DNA from: an uncultured Oscillospiraceae bacterium
GTDB taxonomy: Bacteria; Bacillota; Clostridia; Oscillospirales; Oscillospiraceae
Direction of reading: 5' to 3'
Assembly (NCBI GenBank): GCA_934646185.1
Contig: CAKUEH010000002.1
Location: 1-64,000 of the forward strand
DNA length: 64,000 nucleotides
Shown here: positions 23,669 to 32,911 of the stretch, piece by piece
Numbering within the stretch: position 1 is the first letter of the stretch
Layout: every line of letters begins with the position of its first letter
The notes under the pieces: generated by a model
The model's input: the letters and a program-made list of their open reading frames with translations, nothing else
Told to the model about the DNA's origin: nothing
The model's database searches: none
Position numbers and translations under genes: made by a program

Positions 23669-25108
23669 ATGCGGCGGATCGCGGCGGTTCTGGCGGCGGC
23701 TGTGCTGCTGGTGATGTGCTGTCCGGCGGCGACGGCGGCTGACCGGGAATATACGGTCGAGGAGCTCGGCATGACGCTCAGGCTGCCGGAGGAGTATCAT
23801 ATCCTTTCAACGCAGATAATGGACGATCCGTTCTGGCTGGACATTAAAGAACCGACTGCATATATGCAGCAGCTCAAGGAGAGGAACATTTATCTGCTGG
23901 CGGCTGATGCGGATTCCGGTACACTTATCACCGTAGCGGCAAAGGCAACAACGGCCATCGATTATCGGGATCTTTTGGAGCCGGAAACGTGTCTGCTGAA
24001 TCCGGAGAACAATATTGTCCATGATAATCCGGAAGCGACCATAAGCCGCGAAGTGATTTCCACGGCGCAGACAGTGTTCTATGTTGAACGTTTCTGGAAC
24101 GCTCATGCGGACAACGATGAAGCGATGGCCTGTGCGACGGCGGTGAACGGGATGGACTATGGAATCGTAATGCAGTCAAGCGGCGCCGCGCTTACAGAAG
24201 CGCAGGTGCAGACCTTCCGGAGCATCGTCGAAAGCGTCTGGTTCACAGACCTTCCGGAGCTGGAGCCAACGCCGCTCACGCAGGAATACCGGATCGAAGA
24301 GCTCGGCATGACGCTCATGCTGCCGGAGCAGTATCATGTGATAACGTCGCAGGGCATCTCCGACGAAACGCTGACGCTGCATCTCGACGATCCGGCCGCG
24401 CTTATGCAGGGGTTGATGGACTCGGGCGTTTTTATGGCTGCCTATGTGCCGGATTATTCCTCGGCCGTTATGGTTGAAGTAGCCACGACGGAGTTAGAGG
24501 ATTTCCGGACACAGCTTGACCGGGACTTGCTGGCTCCGGAAAACGATTTCACAGAGCTTGGCTTTCACAACATTCAGAGCTGTGAGCTGATCCAAACGCC
24601 GCAGGCGCCGTTTCTTGCCGTTCGCTTTGAGGCGGAGGATGGGCGAAGCGGATTTGGAAGCTTTACCGTTATGGATGGCGTGTGTTTTGCGGTTATGGCC
24701 TATCCGACAGCGAACAATCCGCTTACCAAAAGCCTGCTCCAAGACCTTTCGGGCATGACGGAGAGCATCCGGTTTGATGGCATTCGGGATGTGCTCCGTC
24801 CGTCGGACACGGTCGTGCTCGCGCTGGAACTCGCGCTCCTTGTGCTCCTGCTGCCGGGGCCTGCGCTGATTTATCGGCATCTGATCAAGAAGCAGCCCAT
24901 TTCGCGCAAACGCGCGAGTCTGGTTGTGCTTTTGCAGCAGATCCTCCCCGTAGGGGGGTTCATGCTTGCACAGACCGTAATTCCCAATATCATGCAGGAA
25001 CAGATGCTTGAATTGGCTGGACTCGTGTGTGTGGCGGCCGCATTCGTCATCTATTCCGAAGGTTACCGGGCCCCAAAAAAAGAGCAGCCGCAGCCGGAAG
25101 AGGCATAA
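23669..25108 (+). CDS. Uncharacterised exported protein with two tandem domains and C-terminal membrane helices
   Basis: 479 residues: signal peptide (about 1-24), two homologous domains of about 185 residues each starting EYTVEELGMTLRLPEEYHIL and EYRIEELGMTLMLPEQYHVI, then three predicted membrane helices near the C-terminus. The repeat shows an internal duplication. I do not recognise the family. The domain resembles small secreted alpha/beta proteins of Clostridia. GGAAGTGG precedes the ATG; a TTG at 23648 lies too close to the promoter. It has its own promoter and a downstream terminator. Confidence 0.75.
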   Translation: MRRIAAVLAAAVLLVMCCPAATAADREYTVEELGMTLRLPEEYHILSTQIMDDPFWLDIKEPTAYMQQLKERNIYLLAADADSGTLITVAAKATTAIDYRDLLEPETCLLNPENNIVHDNPEATISREVISTAQTVFYVERFWNAHADNDEAMACATAVNGMDYGIVMQSSGAALTEAQVQTFRSIVESVWFTDLPELEPTPLTQEYRIEELGMTLMLPEQYHVITSQGISDETLTLHLDDPAALMQGLMDSGVFMAAYVPDYSSAVMVEVATTELEDFRTQLDRDLLAPENDFTELGFHNIQSCELIQTPQAPFLAVRFEAEDGRSGFGSFTVMDGVCFAVMAYPTANNPLTKSLLQDLSGMTESIRFDGIRDVLRPSDTVVLALELALLVLLLPGPALIYRHLIKKQPISRKRASLVVLLQQILPVGGFMLAQTVIPNIMQEQMLELAGLVCVAAAFVIYSEGYRAPKKEQPQPEEA

Positions 25109-25110
25109 AA

Positions 25111-25141
25111 CAGATCCCCCGCCGTGAGGCGGGGGATCTGT
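25111..25141. terminator. Terminator between convergent genes (best on the minus strand)
   Basis: ACAGATCCCCCGCC/GGCGGGGGATCTGT is a perfect 14-bp stem. The minus strand continues with TTTTATG, giving a good nrdD terminator. On the plus strand the tail is TCGCTG, which is weaker. Confidence 0.8.
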
Positions 25142-25148
25142 TCGCTGT

Positions 25149-27374
25149 TTACAGGTGCAGCACGCGGTCGCGGATCTCCTGGGTGCGGCCCTGGTTCCAA
25201 TACTGGGTGCCGATGTAGCCGCAGGTGCGGCGGGCGACGTTCATTTTGGACTGGTCGGTGTTGCCGCACTGCGGGCAGACCCAGATCAGCTTGCCGTCTT
25301 CATCCTCCTTGATCTCGATCTCGCCGTCGAAGCCGCAGACCTGACAGTAGTCGGACTTCGTGTTAAGCTCGGCGTACATGATGTGGTCGTAGATGAACTT
25401 CATGACCTCCAGCACGGCGTCGAGATTCTGCTGCATGTTCGGGACCTCGACGTAGCTGATCGCGCCGCCGGGGGAGAGCGCCTGGAACTGCGACTCGAAG
25501 GCCAGCTTGTCGAAGGCGTTGATATGCTCGGTCACGTGGATGTGGTAGGAATTCGTGATATAATTCTTGTCCGTGATGCCCGGGACGATGCCGAAGCGCT
25601 TCTGCAGGCACTTGGCGAATTTATACGTCGTGGATTCCAGCGGCGTACCGTAGAGCGAGAAATCGATGTCCGTCTCGGATTTCCACTTGGCGCAGGCGTC
25701 GTTCAGATGGTGCATGATATCGAGCGCGAACGGCGTGGCCGCCGGGTCGGTGTGGGACTTGCCGGTCATGTACTTGACGCACTCGTAAAGCCCGGCGTAG
25801 CCGAGGGAGATGGTCGAATACCCGCCGTAGAGCAGCTTGTCGATGGACTCGCCCTTTTTGAGGCGGGCCAGCGCGCCGTACTGCCAGAGGATCGGCGCGG
25901 CGTCGGACAGCGTGCCCTTGAGCCGGTTGTGGCGGCACATGAGCGCGCGGTAGCACAGCTCGAGCCGGTCGTCGAAAATCTTCCAGAATTTATCCAGCCC
26001 GCCGCCGGACGACAGCGCGATGTCGACCAGATTGATCGTCACGACGCCCTGATTGAACCGGCCGTAATACTTCGGCTTGCCCGGTTCGTAGTTGCCCGCG
26101 TTCGCGACGTTGTTCCAGCCGTTGCCGGAGCGGTCGGGCGTCAGGAAGCTGCGGCAGCCCATGCAGGTGTACACGTCGCCGTGGCCCGGCGTCTCGCCCT
26201 TGGAGAGCTTGAGCTCGCGCATTTTTTTCTCCGAGATATAGTCCGGGACCATCCGCTTGGCCGTGCAGCGCGCGGCCAGCTTCGTCAGCTCCCAATAGGG
26301 GCTGTCCTCCGTGACGTTGTCCTCCTCGAGCACGTAGATGAGCTTCGGGAAGGCCGGGGTGATCCACACGCCCTTTTCGTTCTTGACGCCCTCGATGCGC
26401 TGGCGGAGCGTCTCTTCGATGATGATGGCCAGATCCTTGCGCTCCTGCTCGTTCCGCGCCTCGCCGAGATACATGAAGACGGTGATGAACGGGGCCTGAC
26501 CGTTGGTGGTCATGAGCGTGACGACCTGATACTGGATGGTCTGCACGCCGCGGCGGATCTCGTCGCGCAGGCGCGCCTCGACGACCTTGCCGATGGCCTC
26601 CTCCGAGGGCTGCACGCCGAAGGACTTGATCTCTTCGAGCACGGAGCGGCGGATCTTCTGCCGGGAGATATCGACGAACGGGGCCAGATGCGTCAGGGAA
26701 ATGGACTGGCCGCCATACTGGTTCGAGGCGATCTGCGCGATGATCTGCGTGGCGATGTTGCAGGCCGTGGAAAAGCTGTGCGGCTTTTCGATGAGCGTGC
26801 CGGAAATGACCGTGCCGTTCTGCAGCATGTCTTCCAGATTGACCAGATCGCAGTTGTGCATGTGCTGGGCAAAATAATCCGCGTCGTGGAAATGGATGAT
26901 GCCCTCGTTGTGCGCGTCGACGATGTCCTGCGGCAGCAGCACGCGGGCCGTCAGATCCTTCGACACCTCGCCCGCCATATAGTCGCGCTGGACGGCGTTG
27001 ACGGTGGGGTTCTTGTTGGAATTCTCCTGCTTGACCTCCTCGTTGTTCGACTCGATCAGAGACAGGATCTTCTCGTCCGTCGTGTTGGACTTGCGCACGA
27101 GCGTGCGGGTATAGCGGTAGGTGATGTAATTCTTCGCGACCTCGAATGCGCCGTGGGCCATGATCCGGTTTTCGACCAGATCCTGAATTTCCTCCACGGA
27201 CAGCGCTCGGTTCATCGACAGACAGCTGTTTTCTACGCTCTCGGCGATGCGGCGGATCTGCATCGGCGTCAGCCGCTCGTCCTCTGCGACGACGTTGTTG
27301 GCCTTGGTCACGGCTGCGATGATCTTCACGATATCGAACGTCGCCTCTGAGCCGTTTCGCTTGATGATCTTCAT
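25149..27374 (-). CDS. nrdD: Anaerobic ribonucleoside-triphosphate reductase (class III)
   Basis: A 741-residue glycyl-radical enzyme that makes dNTPs under anoxia. An ATP-cone regulatory domain opens the protein (about 1-95, MKIIKRNGSEATFDIVKI), the catalytic barrel follows, and the C-terminus has the Zn site CQVC...CPQC and the glycyl-radical motif RRTCGYIGT. It needs the radical-SAM activase NrdG, which is not adjacent: downstream is the terminator, upstream is a transporter operon. AAGGAGAGG precedes the ATG. Confidence 0.95.
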   Translation of the reverse strand: MKIIKRNGSEATFDIVKIIAAVTKANNVVAEDERLTPMQIRRIAESVENSCLSMNRALSVEEIQDLVENRIMAHGAFEVAKNYITYRYTRTLVRKSNTTDEKILSLIESNNEEVKQENSNKNPTVNAVQRDYMAGEVSKDLTARVLLPQDIVDAHNEGIIHFHDADYFAQHMHNCDLVNLEDMLQNGTVISGTLIEKPHSFSTACNIATQIIAQIASNQYGGQSISLTHLAPFVDISRQKIRRSVLEEIKSFGVQPSEEAIGKVVEARLRDEIRRGVQTIQYQVVTLMTTNGQAPFITVFMYLGEARNEQERKDLAIIIEETLRQRIEGVKNEKGVWITPAFPKLIYVLEEDNVTEDSPYWELTKLAARCTAKRMVPDYISEKKMRELKLSKGETPGHGDVYTCMGCRSFLTPDRSGNGWNNVANAGNYEPGKPKYYGRFNQGVVTINLVDIALSSGGGLDKFWKIFDDRLELCYRALMCRHNRLKGTLSDAAPILWQYGALARLKKGESIDKLLYGGYSTISLGYAGLYECVKYMTGKSHTDPAATPFALDIMHHLNDACAKWKSETDIDFSLYGTPLESTTYKFAKCLQKRFGIVPGITDKNYITNSYHIHVTEHINAFDKLAFESQFQALSPGGAISYVEVPNMQQNLDAVLEVMKFIYDHIMYAELNTKSDYCQVCGFDGEIEIKEDEDGKLIWVCPQCGNTDQSKMNVARRTCGYIGTQYWNQGRTQEIRDRVLHL

Positions 27375-27480
27375 GGCGGTTCCTCTCCTTCTATCTATTT
27401 CGATCTATTTGGTATGCGCGCGCAAAAAAACGCGCGGGGACAGGTCGTTTGTGACCGCTTCCCGGTGCGGTGCAGTCATA

Positions 27481-27532
27481 ACTATACCGGATATTGTGCC
27501 CGATGTCAAGAGCTAACGCCTATATTTTGTGG
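27481..27532 (-). promoter_or_regulatory. nrdD promoter with two possible NrdR boxes
   Basis: A perfect TTGACA (27509-27504) and TATAGT (27486-27481) on the minus strand are 17 bases apart. Two sites with a shared TTGTG end (27517-27532 and 27484-27499) lie across the promoter about 33 bases apart, similar in layout to paired NrdR boxes. They are degenerate, so NrdR control is only a suggestion. Confidence 0.6.
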
Positions 27533-27548
27533 ATGCCGAAAACAAAAA

Positions 27549-27584
27549 ATACCGTGAAACACAACATCTTGTGTTTCACGGTAT
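27549..27584 (-). terminator. Terminator of the amino-acid ABC transporter operon
   Basis: ATACCGTGAAACACAA / TTGTGTTTCACGGTAT is a 16-bp stem followed on the minus strand by TTTTTTG. It lies 32 bases after the ATP-binding gene. Confidence 0.9.
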
Positions 27585-27616
27585 CCGCGCATATAAAATC
27601 TCTGATAGTGCGGGAC

Positions 27617-28408
<792 letters not shown>

Positions 28409-28420
28409 GACTCCGCCTCC

Positions 28421-29209
28421 TTACGCCTTGAAATAGTCGAGCTTCTTTTCCAGCTTGTCAAGCAGCAGCTGCAGAACGCCGGAGAAGAGCAGATAATACA
28501 GACCTGTGAAAAACAGTGGCCAGATCGCGCCGGAAATGCCCTGCGAGCCCTTCAGGAACGCCTGACCGGCCCAGATGATCTCCTGCAGGGCGATGATGCG
28601 GGACAAGGACGTGTCCTTGACCAGCGTGATGACCTCGTTGGACATGGGCGGCACGATGCGCTTGACCATCTGCAGAAGCGTGACCTTGAAGAAGATCTGC
28701 CGGTTCGTCATGCCGAGCACCTGCCCGGCCTCCTGCTGGCCCTTGGGCACGCCCTGGATGCCGCCGCGGAAGATCTCGGAAAAATAGCACGCATAGTTGA
28801 AGATGAACGCGATGGAGGACGCGAGGAAGCGTCCGGCCTCGCCGCTGCCCCAGATATTTTTGCCGAGCACAAGACCGGGGAAGTAGTAAAACACCAGCAG
28901 CTGCAGCATCAGCGGCGTGCCGCGCACGACCCAGATGATGAAGCGGACAAGAATGCGGATGGGCTTGAAGTCGACATAGCTCCAGACCTGAAACCGCTGC
29001 CACCACGTGAGTTTCGCGTTCTTCGGCAGATTTTTGAGAAGCGGGCGCAGAAAGCCGAGCGGCGCCCAGTTGCTCATGGAGCCGAAGGAAATGATGAGTC
29101 CCAGCGGGATCGCGCCGATGAGCGTCACAAAAAACAGCTTCAGCGTCTGCAAAAAACCGATATTCAGCGCCTGAAATACGATGGGGAACTGCTCAGAAAA
29201 AGTCGTCAT
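28421..29209 (-). CDS. Polar amino-acid ABC transporter, permease
   Basis: 262 residues, a HisM/GlnP-type membrane component with the EAA-like loop (GQQEAGQVLGMTNRQIF) that docks to the ATPase. The N-terminal half has an insert (about 45-80) before the core. It lies 12 bases upstream of the ATPase gene. Only one permease gene is present, so it should work as a homodimer. Confidence 0.9.
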   Translation of the reverse strand: MTTFSEQFPIVFQALNIGFLQTLKLFFVTLIGAIPLGLIISFGSMSNWAPLGFLRPLLKNLPKNAKLTWWQRFQVWSYVDFKPIRILVRFIIWVVRGTPLMLQLLVFYYFPGLVLGKNIWGSGEAGRFLASSIAFIFNYACYFSEIFRGGIQGVPKGQQEAGQVLGMTNRQIFFKVTLLQMVKRIVPPMSNEVITLVKDTSLSRIIALQEIIWAGQAFLKGSQGISGAIWPLFFTGLYYLLFSGVLQLLLDKLEKKLDYFKA

Positions 29210-29244
29210 GGTTTGCTACCGCCTGTCTTTAGTCTGGACACGGC

Positions 29245-29274
29245 GATTTCCCCGGCGCCCGCGCCGGGGAAATC
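29245..29274 (-). terminator. Intercistronic hairpin between binding-protein and permease genes
   Basis: GATTTCCCCGGCGC/GCGCCGGGGAAATC is a perfect 14-bp stem with a 2-base loop and no T-run. It probably stabilises the 3' end of the binding-protein message or partly attenuates, giving the usual excess of binding protein. Confidence 0.65.
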
Positions 29275-29314
29275 CGTGTATGATCTTACCGGAAAACCGG
29301 CCGTTTGTCAATGC

Positions 29315-30142
29315 TTACTGTTCGATCACGGCAGCCTGCACGCCGTAGGTCTCGGCCGTTTCGATCATGGAGCCGTCGGCGTAGCTGGCCTTGAAGAAAT
29401 CGTTCAGCTTCTGCGCCAGATCGGAGCCCTTGCGGAAGCCGACGCCGTATTCCTCGGAGTTGAGGCCGCAGGTGTAGGTGAGGTTTGCGTAGCCCGTGCC
29501 CTCGCCGACCATGGCGGCGGCCATGAGGGAGTCGATGACGGCGGCGTCGGATGTACCGGCGGCGACCTCCATCAGCGCGTCGGACTGTGCGGAGACGGGC
29601 GTGACGTTGTAGCCGAGGGCGTTCAGCTCCGTCTCACCGGCGGAGCCGGCTTCTGCGGCGAACGTCAGATCCTTGACGGATTCGACGGTCTGGTAATCGG
29701 CGGCCTTGTCAGCCGGGACGATAACGACCTGCGCGTTGTTGCAGTAGGCGTTGGAGCACTCCATCGCGCTCGTGACCTCCGCCGTGAGCGTCATGCCGTT
29801 CCAGACGCAGTCGATGGTCTTGCTGTCGAGCTCGAGCACCTTGTTGTCCCACACGATCTCGACGAATTCCGCCTTGACGCCGAGGGACTCGGCAAAGGCC
29901 TTGGCCATGTCGGCGTCAAAGCCGATCCATTCGCCGGATTCGTCCTGATAATCCATCGGGGCAAAATCGGTGATGCCGATGACGAGCGTGCCCTTGTCCT
30001 GGACATAGGCCAGATCGGATTCGGCGGCAGCGGCAGGTTCGCTGGCTGCGGGGGCTTCGGTGGATGCGGCGGGCTTGGATGCGCAGGCGGCCATGGACAA
30101 AACCATGAGAGCGGCCAGCAGAAGAGCGATCATCTTTTTCAT
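29315..30142 (-). CDS. Amino-acid ABC transporter substrate-binding lipoprotein
   Basis: 275 residues: lipoprotein signal with MAACASK lipobox, an Ala/Pro/Ser/Glu linker, then a SBP_bac_3 domain (LVIGITDFAPMDYQDESGEW and GFDADMAKAFAESLG). It captures an amino acid outside the membrane and delivers it to the adjacent permease. It is first in its operon, behind the promoter at 30199-30227. Ligand type cannot be read from sequence. Confidence 0.92.
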   Translation of the reverse strand: MKKMIALLLAALMVLSMAACASKPAASTEAPAASEPAAAAESDLAYVQDKGTLVIGITDFAPMDYQDESGEWIGFDADMAKAFAESLGVKAEFVEIVWDNKVLELDSKTIDCVWNGMTLTAEVTSAMECSNAYCNNAQVVIVPADKAADYQTVESVKDLTFAAEAGSAGETELNALGYNVTPVSAQSDALMEVAAGTSDAAVIDSLMAAAMVGEGTGYANLTYTCGLNSEEYGVGFRKGSDLAQKLNDFFKASYADGSMIETAETYGVQAAVIEQ

Positions 30143-30198
30143 TTTCTGTTCCTCCTGAATGTTTTAAGCTCGGGTGTTGGTTTGTTTATCATGCTAAT

Positions 30199-30227
30199 AA
30201 TTTACCATACTGATGCGCTAATGTAAA
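30199..30227 (-). promoter_or_regulatory. Sigma-A promoter of the amino-acid ABC operon
   Basis: TTTACA (30227-30222) and TAAATT (30204-30199) on the minus strand are 17 bases apart, with TGG before the -10 box. The gap 30143-30690 holds this promoter and the A and B repeats listed next. I see no gene in it. Confidence 0.65.
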
Positions 30228-30296
30228 GAAGTAATACTGCAAAAAGAAATCCCGCCCCAGCCCCACGGAATTGTGGAATTTCGCCAATTCCCCCAG

Positions 30297-30354
30297 CCCA
30301 AGGCTCCCCTTGGGCCCAAGGGGAGCTGGCGCGCAGCGCCTGAGGGGATTCGAA
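30297..30354. repeat. Family A intergenic repeat
   Basis: Hairpin 1 is GGCTCCCCTTGG/CCAAGGGGAGC. Hairpin 2 is GGCGC/GCGCC. The tail TGAGGGGATTCGAA can pair with hairpin 1 arm TCCCCT as an alternative fold. A family B copy abuts 38 bases downstream. Confidence 0.8.
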
Positions 30355-30391
30355 CGTCACGAATCCCGGAGCACTTCCGAACTGTGCGTTT

Positions 30392-30488
30392 GTAGGGGCC
30401 GATGCCCACATCGGCCCACGCGGAACGCGCTGTTTTTTCCGGAAATCTTCGGCGAATTCGCGACTTCCTCAAGGGCCGATGTGGGCAT
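30392..30488. repeat. Family B repeat (97 bp, complete)
   Basis: Both ends are hairpins: GTAGGGGCCGATGCCCACAT/CGGCCC at the left, and GGGCCGATGTGGGCATCGGCCCCTAC at the right. The central block (GGAAATCTTCGGCGAATTCG) is in reverse orientation relative to the copy at 36771. The arms are of the ATGCCCACAT type. Confidence 0.85.
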
Positions 30489-30500
30489 CGGCCCCTACAA

Positions 30501-30681
30501 AGCGCGCGTACCCAAAGGCTCCCCTTGGGCTCAAGGGGAGCTGGCCCGAAGGGCCTGAGGGGATTCGAATGCTGCAAATTCCGGAGAACTCTGAATCTTG
30601 AAACAAATCCCCTCCGTCATTTTCTTCGAAAATGCCACCTCCCCTTACCATGCGGGGCATGGCAAGGGGAGGCTTTGGTCT
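30501..30681. repeat. Two family A repeats in tandem, second of the long subtype
   Basis: 30501-30568 is a GGCTCCCCTTGGG unit with a GGCCCGAAGGGCC second hairpin and the TGAGGGGATTCGAA tail. 30604-30681 is the long subtype in reverse orientation: AAATCCCCTCCGTC, the ATTTTC/GAAAAT hairpin, then CCTCCCCTTACC/GGCAAGGGGAGG. The same A plus long-A pairing recurs at 48642-48912 and 52961-53226. Confidence 0.8.
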
Positions 30682-30690
30682 GCACTGCAC

Positions 30691-30885
30691 TTATTCTTCC
30701 GTCTTCTCCGGCGGCATCTGGGCGTCGATGGCGTCGTTGATGAAGCGGTTCATACTCTTTCCCTGCGAGGCGGCATAGTCGGCGATCCGCTTGCGCTTGC
30801 CCTTATGGACAATCAGATTGATCCTGTCATACGCCTTTTTGTTATAGCGGGCAGTTGCTTCTTTTTGTGCGTCCGAATATGCCAT
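30691..30885 (-). CDS. Small ribbon-helix-helix type DNA-binding protein
   Basis: 64 residues: MAYSDAQKEATARYNKKAYD, then DRINLIVHKGKRKRIADYA and SMNRFINDAIDAQ. The strand-helix-helix plan matches Arc/MetJ-like regulators, including many antitoxins. No toxin gene adjoins it. Divergent to it is a 54-residue protein gene, and a 49-bp dyad lies between them. It is probably an autoregulator. The function of its target is unknown. Confidence 0.8.
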   Translation of the reverse strand: MAYSDAQKEATARYNKKAYDRINLIVHKGKRKRIADYAASQGKSMNRFINDAIDAQMPPEKTEE

Positions 30886-30934
30886 TTTCTCACCTCAAGC
30901 CTATACTAATGTAAGTATGGGTCGAAATGAATAA

Positions 30935-30983
30935 TTGCGTCAGTATAAAATTGTGGAATCCAACAATTTACATACTGACGCAA
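30935..30983. promoter_or_regulatory. 49-bp dyad operator between divergent small genes
   Basis: Arms TTGCGTCAGTAT (30935-30946) and ATACTGACGCAA (30972-30983) match perfectly, as do the inner arms AAATTGT (30948-30954) and ACAATTT (30963-30969). The right arm overlaps the -35 region of the plus-strand promoter. A possible minus-strand promoter (CTGACG, 18 bp, CATACT) uses the left arm. It is the natural site for the RHH protein. Confidence 0.7.
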
Positions 30984-30995
30984 GTATAGTATAAT
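30967..30995 (+). promoter_or_regulatory. Near-consensus promoter of the 54-residue protein gene
   Basis: TTTACA (30967-30972), a 17-base spacer and a perfect TATAAT (30990-30995). The -35 box is inside the dyad operator. Confidence 0.75.
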
Positions 30996-31030
30996 GGAAA
31001 TATCAAGAAACTACAACAGGAGGCAGTATC

Positions 31031-31195
31031 ATGCAATACGAAAAATTATACGCCGAAATGGTCGGGGCTGCGGAGCAGGCGGTCGAGGCGATCGAGCGAG
31101 GGAACTACGGACAGGCAAAAGACATCCTGATCGCCGCCGAGCAGCGCTGCGAAGCGCAGTATCTGGAAGCCCAGGAGACACCCGCCGACCGCTAA
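31031..31195 (+). CDS. Uncharacterised 54-residue helical protein
   Basis: A short reading frame that starts MQYEKLYAEMVGAAEQAVEA and ends ETPADR. It is strongly acidic and helical, with an alanine/glutamate-rich amphipathic pattern. CAGGAGGCAG precedes the ATG, and a near-consensus promoter lies 36 bases upstream. It shares the dyad operator with the divergent RHH gene, so expression is probably controlled by that protein. I do not recognise a family. An RHH partner or antitoxin-like accessory role is possible. Confidence 0.65.
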   Translation: MQYEKLYAEMVGAAEQAVEAIERGNYGQAKDILIAAEQRCEAQYLEAQETPADR

Positions 31196-31216
31196 GCTGC
31201 GCGACAGTCGCTCCGC

Positions 31217-31320
31217 GTAGGGGCGGACGACTCTGTCCGCCCGCAGAACAGAGCGATTTTTACGGGAATTCTATGCGAATTCGCAATATTTTCAGGGCCG
31301 ACAGAGTCGTCGGCCCCTAC
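31217..31320. repeat. Family B repeat (104 bp, complete)
   Basis: The left arm GTAGGGGCGGACGACTCTG/TCCGCCC is of the GCGGAC type, whereas the right arm GGGCCGACAGAGTCGTCGGCCCC-TAC is of the GCCGAC type. Each arm keeps its own hairpin pairing. The central block is reverse oriented (TACGGGAATTCTATGCGAATTCG). Confidence 0.85.
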
Positions 31321-31352
31321 AGATGACTCCGCAAAAACATCCGGCATGCGAA

Positions 31353-31380
31353 CGCGCCCGCTGCTTGTGCAGCGGGCGCG
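31353..31380. terminator. Strong hairpin terminator next to the NSS transporter gene
   Basis: CGCGCCCGCTGC/GCAGCGGGCGCG is a perfect 12-bp stem with a TTGT loop. GTTTTCC follows on the plus strand. The minus strand has TTCGC, so it stops plus-strand transcription better than the transporter message. Confidence 0.7.
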
Positions 31381-31387
31381 GTTTTCC

Positions 31388-32722
31388 TTATTTCCACCCG
31401 AAGGTGACCATGCCGTAAATGTAGATGAAGATGATCGCCGCCGGTACGAGATAGCGGAAGACAGGCTTCATCCAGGCTCGGACCTTCCAGCCCTTGCCCG
31501 CGTTGGCCTCGGCGACGAAATTGTCCCAGCCCCAGCCGAATTTGTTGCAGCAGTAGAGCGCGAAGACGAGCGAGCCGAGCGGCAGGATGTTGTTGGAGAC
31601 GAGGAAGTCCCAGAAATCGAGCCACGCGGTGCCGTCCGCGAACGGCTGGAATTTAAACACGCTGTAGCCCAGCGCCGTGGTGATGGCGAGCACGAACACA
31701 CCCGCACCGCACACCAGACAGCCAAACGGCCGCTTCCAGCCGGTCATTTCGCGCACCATTGCGAGGATGTTTTCGCACACGGCCAGGACGGTGGACAGCG
31801 CGGCGAAGACCATGAACAGGAAGAACAGCGAGCCCCACCAGCGGCCGCCCGCCATGTGGTTGAAGACGGTCGCCATGGTGTCGAACAGCAGGCTCGGGCC
31901 CGCGTTGACCTCCAGCCCGTAGGTATAGCAGGCCGGGAACATGATCAGGCCCGCAACGATGGCGACGAACGTGTCGAGCACGATGACGTTCGCCGATTCG
32001 CCGAGCAGCGACCGCTCTTTTCCGATGTAGCTGCCGAAGATCGCCATGGAGCCCATGCCGACGGACAGCGTGAAGAACGCCTGATTCATCGCGCCGACGA
32101 TGACCGTGCCGGTGATCTTGGAGAAATCGGGGACGAGATAGAATTTCAGACCCTCCGCCGCGCCGGAGAGCGTCGCGCTGTGGATCGCCAGCACGACCAT
32201 CAGCACCATCAGAAGCGTCATCATATACTTCGTGATGCGCTCCAGACCGCCCTGCAGGTTAAAGCACAGAATGCCGAACGCCACGACGACCGTCACGGCC
32301 AGATACGTCACGTTGACGCCGGGGTTTGTGATCATGGCGACGAAGCCGAGGCTTTCCGTCTGGCCGGTCAGGAATTTGACGAAGTAATAGATGATCCAGC
32401 CGGTGACGACGGTGTAGAACGCCATGAGCGCGATGTTGCCGAAGAAGGCGACATAGCCGTGGATGTGCCACTTCTGGCCCTTGCGCTCGAGCTTCTGGTA
32501 CATGTGGATGGGGCTGGCCTGCGCCGCGCGGCCGACGGCGAATTCCATCGTCATGACCGGCAGACCCAGAAGCAGCAGGCAGAGGATGTAGATGAGGACA
32601 AAGCCGCCTCCGCCGTACTGGCCGCACATCCACGGGAATTTCCATACGTTTCCGCAGCCGATGGCGCAGCCTGCCGACAGCAGGATGAAGCCCAGCCGGG
32701 AACCCAATCGTTCTCTTTCCAT
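31388..32722 (-). CDS. Sodium-dependent transporter (NSS/SNF family)
   Basis: A 444-residue polytopic protein of bacterial neurotransmitter:sodium symporter length. The signature GFILLSAGCAIGCGNVWKFP of TM1 (unwound helix with Na+ and substrate contacts) is present, with MNQAFFTLSVGMGSMAIFGS of TM6. These carriers import amino acids such as tryptophan, leucine or alanine with Na+. It is a single-gene unit. Confidence 0.92.
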   Translation of the reverse strand: MERERLGSRLGFILLSAGCAIGCGNVWKFPWMCGQYGGGGFVLIYILCLLLLGLPVMTMEFAVGRAAQASPIHMYQKLERKGQKWHIHGYVAFFGNIALMAFYTVVTGWIIYYFVKFLTGQTESLGFVAMITNPGVNVTYLAVTVVVAFGILCFNLQGGLERITKYMMTLLMVLMVVLAIHSATLSGAAEGLKFYLVPDFSKITGTVIVGAMNQAFFTLSVGMGSMAIFGSYIGKERSLLGESANVIVLDTFVAIVAGLIMFPACYTYGLEVNAGPSLLFDTMATVFNHMAGGRWWGSLFFLFMVFAALSTVLAVCENILAMVREMTGWKRPFGCLVCGAGVFVLAITTALGYSVFKFQPFADGTAWLDFWDFLVSNNILPLGSLVFALYCCNKFGWGWDNFVAEANAGKGWKVRAWMKPVFRYLVPAAIIFIYIYGMVTFGWK

Positions 32723-32911
32723 TTGATTCTCTCTTTCCGTTTTTCGTTTTAATAGACAAATGCTTTAAATTGCTACTATGAAGTTATAGCAGACACAGAC
32801 TGGAAAGTCAAGGGCATGCGCGCGATTTGCGTACATTTGCCGTTCGGAAACGGACAGATTGCAAACGGCGCGGGCCGTTTTCCCGTGCTTTCGTCAAAAT
32901 GCCGTCGGCGC

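Noticed and set aside
25155..27350. 731-codon open frame on the plus strand opposite nrdD
   Set aside because: It mirrors the real gene and has a compositionally odd product (Val/Asp/Arg/Leu-rich). The minus-strand frame has every class III reductase motif.
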